64,000 nt of DNA. It comes from Megamerina dolium. Its lineage: Eukaryota > Arthropoda > Insecta > Diptera > Megamerinidae. The stretch is taken from positions 29,554,047 to 29,618,046 of the forward strand of contig OY978527.1 of NCBI GenBank assembly GCA_963854835.1, read 5' to 3'. The notes beneath the pieces were generated by a model. That model saw nothing but the letters and a program-made list of their open reading frames with translations, searched no databases and was not told the origin of the DNA. This document shows positions 11,936-22,445 of this stretch, one piece after another. Numbering within the stretch: the first letter of the stretch is position 1; each line of letters starts with the position of its first letter. Made by a program: the position numbers and the translations under genes.

Positions 11936-12951
11936 TATGGAAGCGATTTATTGACTGGAATATACAAAAAATTGTAACTCTGGCTCAATCTGATGATTAC
12001 GACAAAAAACCTACTATCATGTTTACGCCTCACATGGGAACAATTTTAGAAATGTTAAGTTGGAAAAATTAATCGGAGTCGCTCATATATTTTACCCCTC
12101 TAAGTGCACTGTCGCATCAGTGGTTAAACAAAATCTACATTTTGGATTTGGAATTGAGCGACTCTAAATACATATAGAAATTATATACCGAGCAAGACCT
12201 TATATACTTCGGTATTGAATGCCCTAATTTGCAGAACTTGGTGTATACGTATACATACAAGTGGCTGAAGGATAAATATACATACACACAATATATATAC
12301 TATACGTATATGTATGTATATTACTAACCCTAAATAAACATAATAACATCAGAAGAATTGCTTTCTTCATACGCAGCTCTTCATTCATCCTTTTTATTTC
12401 ATTTTGATATTTTACATATTGTTCGAACGAGAAATAGTGAGGGATATGCCTTTATTGGTACTCGGAGCGAGAATAAGATAGCCAAACATACAGCATGGCA
12501 TAAAGCAGAGAATGAAATAATGGTGCTAAAAGTACGCCACGCATACACATATAGAACCAACATGAACGCACGCACGACAAGTGGATGTTTGACATTTTTT
12601 TTAACCTGTGTCACAATAAAGTCCATCGGTTTGTCAGTTCGTCTGTATAACATGTCAAATCAAATTAGAGAAAAATTATTGTCATCTGGCAAACATACAT
12701 ATACCTTTATACTAATAGAAAACTATGGGTGAAATGCCCTTGTAGACAATTTTTAAGTCAATTTGTGGAAATAAGTTGTAATAGAAATACATTCCCCGAG
12801 AAAAAAAAGTTTCGAATCGAGCGAAAAGAAACAAATACCGATCATAGCAATTTTATATGTGCTAACAAGACTCTACAATCTTCGAAAGGCAACAGCAACA
12901 ACGGAATGATACAAGTATGTGATGAAAAAATATTTAGAAGTTAAATAAAAA
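11936..12951. other. AT-rich DNA without recognisable gene
   Basis: An open frame at 12358-12732 (124 codons) lacks recognisable motifs and is probably chance. Nothing else seen. Confidence 0.5.
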
Positions 12952-13638
12952 CTACTTACTTACTTAATTAACATATGTGGCCATTACAACTGAAAATCGA
13001 TTTAGGTCGAATCTCGCATGCTTCGAAAACCAACCCTTTCCTTCGATAGCTGGCGCCAGTTAGAAATACCAAGCGCTGAGGAGTTCTCCAGTACTAGGCC
13101 CTTACACCGGAGGTTAGGTCTGCCTCCTCAGCGTTGTCTACCAGCCGGTTCCGAATATAACATCTTCTTAGCCGGAGTGTTATCTCCTATTCGCTCAACA
13201 TTACCTAGCCAGCACAGCCGCTGAATTTGAATGAGCTTTACTATATCGGTGTCGGCATACAGCTCAGACAGCTCATGGCTGTATCTTATTCGATTTTTCT
13301 CTCGAAAACTGCGAGCATTCTCTCATCTGTCGTGGAAGCTCGGTCAACAGCTTTGGTGCCCAAAGTAGCACCTGTTACAGACGTGATCCTTCGCAATACC
13401 TCCAGGTTGACGTCATTACTGGTGTTAATGCTGGTTCGAAGATAGATGAAGCCTTGCACTACTTCAAAAGCGTAGTTATCAACAGTGACATTCTGTCCAA
13501 GACGCAGGGACTCTTTTTTTGTTGTCACTTTGTACTTTGTCTTGCCCTCGTTTACTGTAAGACCCATTCGACGCAACTATTTTTCCAACTCTGAGAATGC
13601 TGCTCTGCAGGTAGGTCATCAGCACCTGCAGCTTTGTT
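12952..13638 (-). mobile_element. RTE-like LINE fragment with internal deletion
   Basis: Starts (on the plus strand) with ACTT repeats, the reverse complement of the LINE 3' end, and runs backwards through GRRRRGRP-region, VLTYGAEAW-region and MGLTVNEGKTKY sequences. Near 13595-13638 it jumps to the LQNNKAAGADDLPA segment that lies roughly 0.6 kb upstream in the full element, so about 600 bp of RT is missing. It is more diverged than the copies at 36.2 and 59.3 kb. Confidence 0.8.
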
Positions 13639-14198
13639 GTTTTGCAGTTTGAAGTAGTAAGGGATTTTGTCTATCTTGGAACCAGCATTAACAGCAGTAA
13701 TGATGTCAGCCTGGAGATATTGCGAAGGATCACTCTTGCAAACCGGTGCTATTTTGGGCTAAGTAAGCAATTGGGAAGTCGAGCTCCTCTCGAAGATCGA
13801 AAACTATACTCTACAAGACTCTCATCATGCCTGTCCTTACATATGGCGCTGAAGCCTGGACAATTTCCACCTCGAATGAGCGAATGCTTGGAGTTTTCGA
13901 GACAAGAGTCCTACGTAAGATCTTTGGACCTATTTGCGTTGGTGGCGAGTACCGAATAAGTTACAACCATGAGCTGTACGAGCTCTATGCCGATATTGAC
14001 ATAGTAAAGCGCATCAAAATCCAGCGGCTGCGCTGGCTAGGTCATGTTGAGCGAATGGAAGAACACGCTCCAGCTAAGAAAGTGTTATATTCGGAACCCG
14101 CTGGAGGACGACGCAGAAGAGGAAGACCTAACCTCCGGTGGAAAGACCAAGTACTGGAGAACCTGACGGCGCTTGGGACTTCTAACATAAGTAAGCAA
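13639..14198 (+). mobile_element. RTE-like LINE fragment, 3' end, plus strand
   Basis: Encodes FEVVRDFVYLGTSINSS, RKIFGPICVGGEYR, LRWLGHVERMEEH and GRRRRGRPNLRW as in 8840-9460, and terminates in ATAAGTAAGCAAGTAA. The join to the minus-strand fragment at 13638 falls inside coding sequence. A frameshift near 13800 splits the frame. Confidence 0.85.
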
Positions 14199-14562
14199 GT
14201 AAATGGCCTCTCTGACCTCGTCATGATCATATGGTGGTGGATAGGGGTGATAGGGGAGTTCGGGAGATCTCCTTCACTGTCGAGATTGCTCGAAGCGTGG
14301 CCATTCAATAACGTGGAGAAGTATTCATTCCATAAGCTCAATAGACTTTGGACATCTGTAACCAGGTTCCCATTTTTGCCGCGACAGGAGAAGGCTTCGT
14401 GATTTAAACCGCCACTTAGGCACTTGATCTTCTCGAAGAATTTACCAGTCTCATTCCTGTCTCTACTCGCCTCTATCTTCTCGCACTCGCGTCTTTTTTG
14501 TTCTCTCTTCTTGCGCCTGGAACGACGTCTCTTCGCACTCCTCATCTCTTTGTACCGCATTC
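14199..14562 (-). mobile_element. RTE-like LINE fragment, linker region, minus strand
   Basis: On the minus strand this matches the endonuclease-RT linker of the full LINE (ETGKFFEKIKCLSGGL, NLVTDVQSLLSLW, FSTLLNG). It starts immediately after the 3' terminus of the plus-strand fragment, producing the third switch of orientation within 1.6 kb. Confidence 0.8.
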
Positions 14563-15947
14563 TTAAATAAAGAGTGCGCATTGTAAAAGAGTCATAAAAA
14601 CCAACTGCACTTCTGAAATTGTGTTGAAGCGTGCACAAACATTAAACCATTAGTGTTGGAATGAAAGAATATTTTGTGTTCGTTTGTCGAATGTTTGTTC
14701 TGGATGGTCACCTCAGTAAAGAAACAAGATATATAATAGTTTTAAAGTAAGTTATTCGTATAAAGCATAGAAAAGCGGTAGATGCAATTTTTGCAATTGG
14801 GTCTCATTAGGTCTAAGAATAAGCGTACGTCTACGGTACGATAAATAGCTACAAGTGTGTAAATGGAAGGGATTAAATCAAACAATACCTATGGTTTCAG
14901 TACAAGTGGTAATGGACTCACTGTATGTATTCTATTTTATTTGCTTTACTTTATTTCATTTAATTGTGTTCTTTTTTGATTTTATTCCTTCTTTTTGATT
15001 TTTGCTTTGTTGGCACTTGTCAGGCACACACACACACACACACACTCATCCAAATATGCATATACACACGTCCAATGTAAACACCCAGAACAAATAAAGA
15101 AAAAGGATAAGAACATCAAGAATAACAAAAACAACAATAACAAGTGCAGCAATTGTGAATGGATTTATGTACTATATGTACATACAATATATTCATTTTG
15201 CATGTGAGTTTGTACACATATATCGTACACTCGGATATACTTATGTATGCACGTATTTACATGTTATTTTATGTGTATTAGTTAATACCATGGGATGTGC
15301 GAAACAATAAAGAAAAGTCGAAATACAGCAGCAAATGAGTGGGAGGATGATGCCAATTGTTGTCCTGCCACCATTATGAGCTTCCACAAAATGCTTAAGT
15401 GACATATTATTTTTTGTTTTATTTTCTAAACATTTATAGGCATAGGGGCAGGTAGGCATGAAAGCCACATAAGAAGTATGTGGTATATAGCACAATCAAA
15501 GTTAGAGTAGCAGTGGTAAAGGGAAATCGGTTGACAAATGTCACATGCCGTAACTGATTGCGGACATAGCAGACGCGAAACCCCATTTTGGAGTGTTGAG
15601 CTATTAACATATTATCAGCACGTATGTATATACATATACTATACAGTACATACTTCGAATGACGTAAATGTAATCCTATATGCAGGTTTTTTATGTAAAG
15701 ATAAAAATAGAAATATAAAAATAAATGTATGCAAATGATCAAATATGATCCACTGATTTGGTTTTACGACTTTCACTTTTCTGTACGATTATTACTTGTA
15801 ATTGGATAATCGACCTGTGAAATCTGTAAATCTATTATGGTGATGACTATAATGATATAACATATATCTCATATAGTATTGAACAAACAAATACAGATTT
15901 GTACTTGTTATATATATTTTGTACGAAACAAAGTTATTTTACATTCA
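14563..15947. other. AT-rich DNA with a CA microsatellite
   Basis: No gene recognised. An (AC)n run lies at 15025-15046. Short open frames at 14995-15207 and 15434-15742 are low-complexity. Confidence 0.5.
15025..15046. repeat. (AC)n microsatellite
   Basis: Eleven uninterrupted AC/CA dinucleotides. Confidence 0.9.
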
Positions 15948-15958
15948 TTTGAATCATC
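15948..15958. repeat. Target-site duplication, left copy (Jockey element)
   Basis: TTTGAATCATC, identical to 18590-18600. Confidence 0.88.
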
Positions 15959-16636
15959 AATAAGGCAAGAGGAGGGACAGCTATTCTCATCAAAAATAGA
16001 ATAAAACATTATGCATTAGAAGAATTTTGCAAAGAATATATTCATTCCACCTCTATTTGTATAGAAACAAGTACCCAAAAATTAACAATATCTTCTGTTT
16101 ACTGTCCTCCTAGACATAATATTACAGAATCACAATTTTCTGAATTTTTTGCAACTTTAGGGCATACGTTTATCGCGGCGGGGGACTATAACGCCAAGCA
16201 CACTTATTGGGGTTCCAGGCTTATATCTCCAAAAGGTAGACGTCTTTTCTTGACAATATCAAGCAACGGATATGATGCCATATCTACCGGCCAACCTACT
16301 TACTGGCCTTCGGATCCTAGAAAAGTACCGGATCTTATTGACTTTGCAGTAACTAAAAGTCTAAAAAGAACCCATTTAAAGGCATGACCATCCTTTGAAC
16401 TTTCATCTGATCATTCTCCATCGTTCATTTTACTAAATGTTTTAGTTAGTTTCAGTGAATCAAGCCAGTATCTTACAAACAAATTCACTAATTGGCTAAA
16501 TTATAAAAAATATATTAGTTCTCACATTGGCCTTAAAATACCTCTTAAGACAGTAAAGCAAGTCGACAGTGCAGTTGAAAATTTCACCAAGTTAGCTCAT
16601 GAAGCTGCTAAAATTGCAACACCGATATTGAGGAAT
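15959..16636 (+). pseudogene. Jockey endonuclease, partial
   Basis: Visible in order are RGGTAILIKN, ISSVYCPPRH, the catalytic block AAGDYNAKHTYWGSR, and LSSDHSPSFILLN (the SDH motif). These define the AP-type endonuclease of Jockey elements. The N-terminal start of the domain is absent because the element is truncated. A TGA at 16385-16387 interrupts it just before the SDH motif, and a one-base shift near 16630 separates it from the RT frame. Confidence 0.87.
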
Positions 16637-18396
16637 TAATTAAAACTAAAAGGAAAGCCAGGAGAGAATGGCAGCAGCATAGATCACCAAACCTAAAACA
16701 AAAATTGGCAGACTGCACTAAAACACTTAAAAGAATCTTAAAAGAAGCCGAAGAGAGACGTTTAAATGTATATATTAGTAATCTTGCTACAACAAAATAT
16801 ACAGATTATTCTCTGTGGAAAGCAGTCAAAGGTGTAAAGTGTCCGATAATAAGAGAGGCTCCAATACGAATGCCAGATAGATCATGGGCAAGAAGCGATC
16901 AAGATAAAGCAGAAGCATTTACAAATCACTTAGATGGCGTTTTCAAACCAAATGAATCTACAAGAGATGGAGGATTACCAATCATGACCAATAACAGCTC
17001 TACTACCTTAATGAGATTTTCTTTAAAGGAACTTAACAAAATCATAAATGAACTAAACGTCAAAAAAGCTGAAGGGTATGATAAAATAAGTGCCAAAATA
17101 ATCGCAGAGCTACCTCAAATTGCAGTAAAACAGCTGTTACACATAATGAATGCAATACCACGCCTTTGTTATTCCCCCTCAGCATGGAAAATTTCCCAAA
17201 TAATTATGATTTCAAAACCAGGAAAAGATTCAACTAATGTATCGTCGTACAGGCCTATTAGCCTACTGCCTATCCTATCCAAAGTGTTTGAAAAACTATT
17301 AATGTTGAAGATACAGCCAATTGTTGAAGCAAATAACATTATACCGTTGCATCAATTTGGGTTCAGAGCAAAACATGGTACAGTAGAACAAGTTCACAGA
17401 ATAGTATCTAACATTACAAAAGCGTTCGAAGCAAAGCAGTACTGCTCAGCAGTATTTCTGGACGTCGCACAAGCTTTTGATAAGATTTGGCATGATGGCC
17501 TACTTCACAAAATCGGTTGTCTCTTTCCTGATAACATTTGCAAAATATTAAAGAGCTATCTGTTGAATAGGAAATTTATGGTTAAACAAAGATCGTATCT
17601 AACTCAAACACGTACGATAATGGCTGGGGTCCCGCAAGGAAGCGTCTAAGGTCCCTTTTTATATCTATTCTACACTTCAGATATACCAAAAAATGGCAAT
17701 CTTTTCACATCAACTTTTGCAGACGATACAGCAATCTTGAGCGTCGATGATAATCCCAGTAAAGCGTCAGAAAAACTGCAAAGTCACTTAAAAAGAGTAT
17801 AACATTGGCTGGAGACATGGCGTATTAGAATCAACGAATCAAAATGCGTCCATATGACTTTCACTTTGAATAGAAAAACATGCCCTCAACTACAAATTAA
17901 TGGTCAAAAAATACCACAAAAAAACGAAGTGACCTATCTAGGCTTTCATCTCGATAGAAGGCTAACCTGGAAGAAGCACATTGAAACAAAGCAATCGCAT
18001 GCTAAATTAAAAGCAGCCAAACTTCATTGGTTGATTGGAAACGCCTCGAAATTGTCACTTCATAATAAAATGCTTATATTCAAGTCCACCATTAAACCAA
18101 TTTGGAGCTACGGCATTCAGCTTTGGGGCACTTCTTCAAACTCTAATATTGAGAAAATTCAGCGTGTTGAATCTAAAATCCTTAGACGTCTTTGCCGAGC
18201 TCCTTGGTACATCAGTAACACAAATATACACAAGGACCTACAGATTGACACTATTAAAATAGACATAGGGAAACATTGCCAACGTTACTCTGAACGACTA
18301 AGTAATCATCCTAATACTCTAGTGGGAGAGCTCCTTAAGCTTAAATATATTAAAAGACTAAAAAGGAAAAATGTTTTAAATATATCTTTCACATAA
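16637..18396 (+). pseudogene. Jockey reverse transcriptase, interrupted by stops
   Basis: After a basic linker (KTKRKARREWQQ) the RT shows YRPISLLPILSKVFEK, HQFGFRAKHGT, FLDVAQAFDKIWHDGL with the first catalytic Asp, and GVPQGSV ending at a TAA (17647-17649). The frame is otherwise maintained, and FADD, the catalytic pair, is at 17716-17727. A second TAA follows at 17800-17802. The rest (17854-18396) has the thumb and C-terminal tail: NEVTYLGFHLDRRLTWKKHI, WSYGIQLWG and ILRRLCRAPWY. Only these two stops lie between RT motifs, so decay is modest. Confidence 0.88.
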
Positions 18397-18554
18397 TCTC
18401 TCATTACTATTATATATGTCCTTCATGACATCACATGTTATATTTGTTTGCTTTAAGTTATTTGAATGATGTACACATTGGTGTAGATTCAACAAAATGT
18501 ATTTTTTAGTATATAAGATTTGTATAATTATTGTTAGTTTCGTAAGAAAGATAC

Positions 18555-18589
18555 AATAAATAGAAGAATTTGAAAAAAAAAAAAAAAAT
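18555..18589 (+). terminator. Polyadenylation signal and poly(A) of Jockey element
   Basis: AATAAA at 18555-18560, with the A tract starting about 12 bases later and ending at the target-site duplication. Confidence 0.8.
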
Positions 18590-18600
18590 TTTGAATCATC
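18590..18600. repeat. Target-site duplication, right copy (Jockey element)
   Basis: TTTGAATCATC, identical to 15948-15958. Confidence 0.88.
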
Positions 18601-19803
18601 CATTCAATTTTGAGTTAAAGGATGTATGTAAAAGATGTAAGTTAACCAAGAAAAAATTCGATGTATTTTGATTTGATAAAGACAAAAACTCAAGCAAATT
18701 CTGTTACAATATTTTTGACGTTAAAGATGGACCTCAAACCAAAGTAACGTCGTCGAAAAGTGGAAAAAAAACGTTTTGAGCTCTATCCCGCTTTGTTATA
18801 TATATACTCTGCATAATGCAATATGCAAGGTAAATTCATTTCGGTCAGATGTTGGTGACCACTTGAAGAAATCTCCGGAGTTATAGATATAGATATATAT
18901 TCGTGATCAGCGTCTCTTAAATTTTCGATTTAACGATGTCCGTCCGTCCGTCCGTCCATCTGTCTGTCACCTGGCTGGTTCGCACGATAACTTGAGTAAA
19001 TATTGAGCTATTTCGACGAAATTTGGCATAAGTAACCTATAATCCAAGGGTGCGGAGGGGATTGATATTGGGCATGATCGGTCAATAGCCACGCCCAAAC
19101 CAAGCATTCAAAGCGACTAACCTCGGATTTTTCCAAATCTTTAACTTGCTATAACTTACATAATATACCACTTGGGACAACAATATTTGGCACATAGAGT
19201 TATATTATGCAACTATATAACCACACCTAAAATGGGTGAGCCACGCCTACTTTTTAGCGTAGCTCCAATACAAAGTGTCTGTACTTCTTTTAAATTGAAA
19301 CAGCTGTAACATCTACAATCTTCTGCCAAGAATAACCATGATTGACACTTAGATTAACATGGCAGTTGGAAATAATCTGGCAAACGATCAGCTTGCAGCA
19401 CAAACTTCTTATTGGGGCTCCCATACAAAGTTGAGGAAATTAAACAATTTCTTTTAAATTGAGATAGCTGCAGCTTCTGCAATCTTCTGTCTAGAACAAT
19501 CATAATTAATACTTAGGTTAATATGGTAGTTGTACATAATCTGGCAAAAAATCAACATGCCACGCCCACTTCTTAATGGGGCTACCATACAAAGTTGCGA
19601 AAATTTAAAAAAATTTAAACCGCTATAACTTACGAACTATTCAACGTAGGACAAACAAATTTAAGGTGTGGATTAATATTGAAAAATTAATTGGATTTAC
19701 AGGAAAGAGGTAAGCCACGCCAACTTTTTATATAGCTCCCATACTAAGTCTCGGAATTATCTTAAAAACCTCCTTTAAATTATCCCTTTTAGAACCCTCA
19801 TAA

Positions 19804-19808
19804 CATAC
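19804..19808. repeat. Target-site duplication of solo LTR, left
   Basis: CATAC, repeated at 20754-20758. Confidence 0.8.
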
Positions 19809-20753
19809 TGTGTATGTGAGAGAGATGCTGGTGGGCTCATACCTTGGTTGAGTTGATGTTCGGATTTTTTCTGCTTTAATTACCGACTGCTTTCTGCTTT
19901 CTAAATTAAAATTAAAGTTATTTGAGATTATTCGTTTTTAAATTAGAGAATAATAAATAATTATAAATAAATATAAAATCTACTTGTCGATGTTTTCGGG
20001 ATTGTTGATGTTGTTGTGGATGAGGCATTCCTCGTGATCCACATATATGAGGTTGCCTAAATATGGTGTCCATCAGTTCGCTCATTACGGGTGATTTATT
20101 TGGCTACTGCCATATTTCCAACATCAAATTATTGCTGTCAATACTTGACGACAAATCTTGCTGTTGTTGTCGTCGTTGCTGATGATTTTTCTCCATTTGT
20201 TCTGATGGTTAATTGTTGTTTGTGTTGTTACGGTTGATGTGATGGTGGTGCTGATGTTACTTGCTGTTGTATTTGCATCAGCACATTTTATCACCTTTCA
20301 AATGGTTAAGCCTTTCGTTGCTGGCCAATACCACTCCTCAAAGTAAAGGTTTAAATCAGATTTTGATGAATTTCATTATTTTCGTCATCGAGAGAAATTA
20401 CGTATTGACGATAGGGTAGGTAGGTAGGTAGGGTGTACATTGCCTTGTACAAAAGAAAAAAAAAACACTCGAGATATATACACACGTTTATGTGTATTAT
20501 TTATTATAAAAAAACACCACGAGATACAGATTTATAATTTTAATTACACTTTTAATTAGACTAGTACGAGAGTACTAGTATGTCTAAAAGAAAAAAAGGC
20601 GCACTCCTTATTGTACGGGAAAATATTTAAGAAGAAAAAAAAAGAAGAATAAGAATAACGAATCGACTGCTGACTGATCAAGTCAGAGTTGCATTCGCCT
20701 TCTATAAAGGTGGCACCAGACAGTGCGCGTGATGTAATAGTCTGGCGTAGACA
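19809..20753. mobile_element. Solo LTR (copy 1)
   Basis: Begins TGTGTATGTGAG and ends GGCGTAGACA, giving TG...CA termini, with CATAC directly repeated on both sides inside the Helentron-like element. It is similar along its length to 50800-51806: shared blocks include GGTGGGCTCATACCTTGG, TTTCAAATGGTTAAGCCTTT, ATTACGTATTGACGATAG and GGTGGCACCAGACAGTGCG. No gag or pol sequence lies beside it, so I infer a solo LTR left by recombination. The superfamily is undetermined; a 5-bp duplication fits several LTR groups. It contains a GTAG microsatellite. Confidence 0.8.
20411..20438. repeat. (GTAG)n microsatellite in solo LTR
   Basis: GATAGGGTAGGTAGGTAGG and following bases. Absent from the second LTR copy at 50800. 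Confidence 0.75.
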
Positions 20754-20758
20754 CATAC
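20754..20758. repeat. Target-site duplication of solo LTR, right
   Basis: CATAC, matching 19804-19808. Confidence 0.8.
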
Positions 20759-20903
20759 AAAGTACTTCGTCATAGTCAACCAATTGTTTTTCAAAAAGTG
20801 GAAATAAAAGAAGAAGATGGATATTCGACTAAACTTTTTATATATAAATCTACATATGCAGGGTATAATTTGGTCGGCCCCAGCCGACTGTAAGGAGATT
20901 TTT

Positions 20904-22204
20904 ATTTCAAGTAAATTCTGCCCGCAAAACTTCTGCCCCATAGAACTTCAAAATCAGAGTTTACTGATTGCGATAAATATTAAAATCACAATATTCACAC
21001 GAAATCAGCACGTTTGTTTAATATTATTAACAACATATTTTCTAAAACTATAATATAAACCACACTGCAATTAAAAAAAAATTGAAATTACGTATTTTAA
21101 GGGTATTGAAATGAAATATTTATGATTTTTTTTACCATTTCTTCCACCTTTTTTTTAAATAAAATCAAATATTTACGATATTTATAATGGCTTTTTTTAA
21201 GGGTAAAAGTTTTCTTTTACCAGCAAACCACTTTAAATGTTTAATTTCCTATTTTATCTATCCCTTTGAAATTTTTGGTTTTCATTTCTCTGCCTTCTAC
21301 ACGTACACGTGTCTAAAGCTTATCCCTAAGAACGTACCTTTGCGTATATATTTCAAAATAACATGTGATGAAAGTGATAAAATGAGAATTTATGCTAATT
21401 AAAAATATACGGCATTTTTTTTATATGCGAATGTGGTGGCGATTGTGAAAATTAATTAAAACTTTTGCGCCGAAAGTCGACAAAAATTTGATTCATTGTT
21501 CAAAATGCAAGTATCAACTGGAATAATACGTGACAGTAGCAATAAGCTTATTAAATATGCCATACAATTGTAATAATTGTAAATATTTTGGCAACATTTA
21601 TGTATTATTATTTGATATACGTATTTGAGCCCGCATATAAGTAAAAGGTATTGTCACGGGAAATTAATTTTTCAACAGAAATCATTTCTCGTATCATATA
21701 CGATGATGTGGAATTTAGAGTATAACATTTTTTGCAAAAAGTTTATAATACTTTAGCCAACGTGTATCAATCCAATGTATTAAAGAAGTAGTGATAACGG
21801 TTTTTCGCGAAAATGAGTCATGAGCATATCATTAAGATACCGTTGCATCTACAGCATGGTTAAAAATACTTACCCCAAATTTTACTTGGACGGATGAATC
21901 ACTAGTTAGTATTCTGAAGACTTCCATGTTAGGAGGTCACAAAATGTCTTTAATATGTATAATTTTGTATCAGAATTTTTGCAGGTCCCGTTATCTACCT
22001 CTAGAGAAATGTAAAAGTAAATGGGGAATAAACAGATATTTTACATTCATAATCTGTACTGAATATGTATTTGGAGAATGTTATTTAAAATATATAAGTA
22101 TTGTAAAATATTTGGAGTCTGGGAAACTTGGTAGAAGAATCGCATAGATGATTCAACAATTTCTGTATATTTAAAGCCAATGCATAATATACATACATAT
22201 GTAC
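20904..22204. other. AT-rich DNA without recognisable gene
   Basis: Short open frames only (20817-21053 begins inside the Helentron tail; 21187-21402 and 21926-22147 have no motif). Confidence 0.5.
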
Positions 22205-22445
22205 ATATGTATCGGGTGTTTTTTTGCTGCATGAGATCTTTCGATAGGGATATTTATAGTTTGACAGATGAGAATTTGACAAATTTCTTGCCAGAGGCGG
22301 TCCTGTTAGTTGGCCTCATCGTTCGGGCGATTTACGCCTCTTGATTACTTTTTATGGGGTTATGTTAAGTCATTGGATTATGCCGACAAACTAGCAACTC
22401 TTGAAACGTTGGAAGCCAATATTCTGTAAATTATCTAAAAGATTA
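22205..22445 (+). pseudogene. Tc1/mariner-superfamily transposase fragment (FLWGYVK type)
   Basis: Near 22320-22420 the forward reading gives DYFLWGYVKSLDYADKLATLETLEANIL, the segment just after the third catalytic Asp of a DDE transposase family common in insects. Upstream is GGGTGTTTTTTT, resembling the terminal repeat of such elements, so most of the interior has been deleted. Related pieces lie at 35225-35720 (N-terminal part) and 42225-42565 (C-terminal part). Name and superfamily are from memory of the family. Confidence 0.6.

Larger units (their letters stand above)
15959..18589 (+). mobile_element. 5'-truncated Jockey-clade non-LTR retrotransposon
   Basis: A 2.6-kb insertion bounded by an 11-bp target-site duplication and ending in AATAAA followed by a 16-A tract. 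It starts inside the endonuclease, so the Gag-like first ORF and the 5' end are missing, as usual for incomplete target-primed reverse transcription. The endonuclease and RT motifs (see entries inside) are of the Jockey type. Stops at 16385-16387, 17647-17649 and 17800-17802 and a shift near 16630 inactivate it. The clean duplication and poly(A) suggest a younger age than the relic at 11.0 kb. Confidence 0.9.
18796..20903 (+). mobile_element. Helentron/DINE-1-like element (copy H1), split by a solo LTR
   Basis: The head resembles ATACCCTGCATAATGC (here ATACTCTGCATAATGC) and continues through TTCATTTCGGTCAGATG, a GTCC microsatellite of 5 units ending ATCTGTCTGTC, and the shared core with GCCACGCC and CATACAAAGT motifs. 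The tail holds the reverse motif ATATGCAGGGTATA, a 6-bp-stem hairpin (GTCGGC-CCCA-GCCGAC) and TGTAAGGAGATTTTT. Subterminal inverted motifs, a GTCY microsatellite and a 3' hairpin are the published hallmarks of non-autonomous Helentrons (DINE-1 group); the assignment here is by structure. There is no coding capacity. A 945-bp solo LTR interrupts it at 19809. Confidence 0.72.

Noticed and set aside
12358..12732. 124-codon open frame
   Set aside because: Composition follows local AT richness and no domain is visible; the opposite strand is open too.
20817..21053. Open frame starting near the Helentron tail
   Set aside because: The same start recurs wherever the repeat tail occurs (47940, 62200), and downstream sequence differs; it is a repeat shadow.
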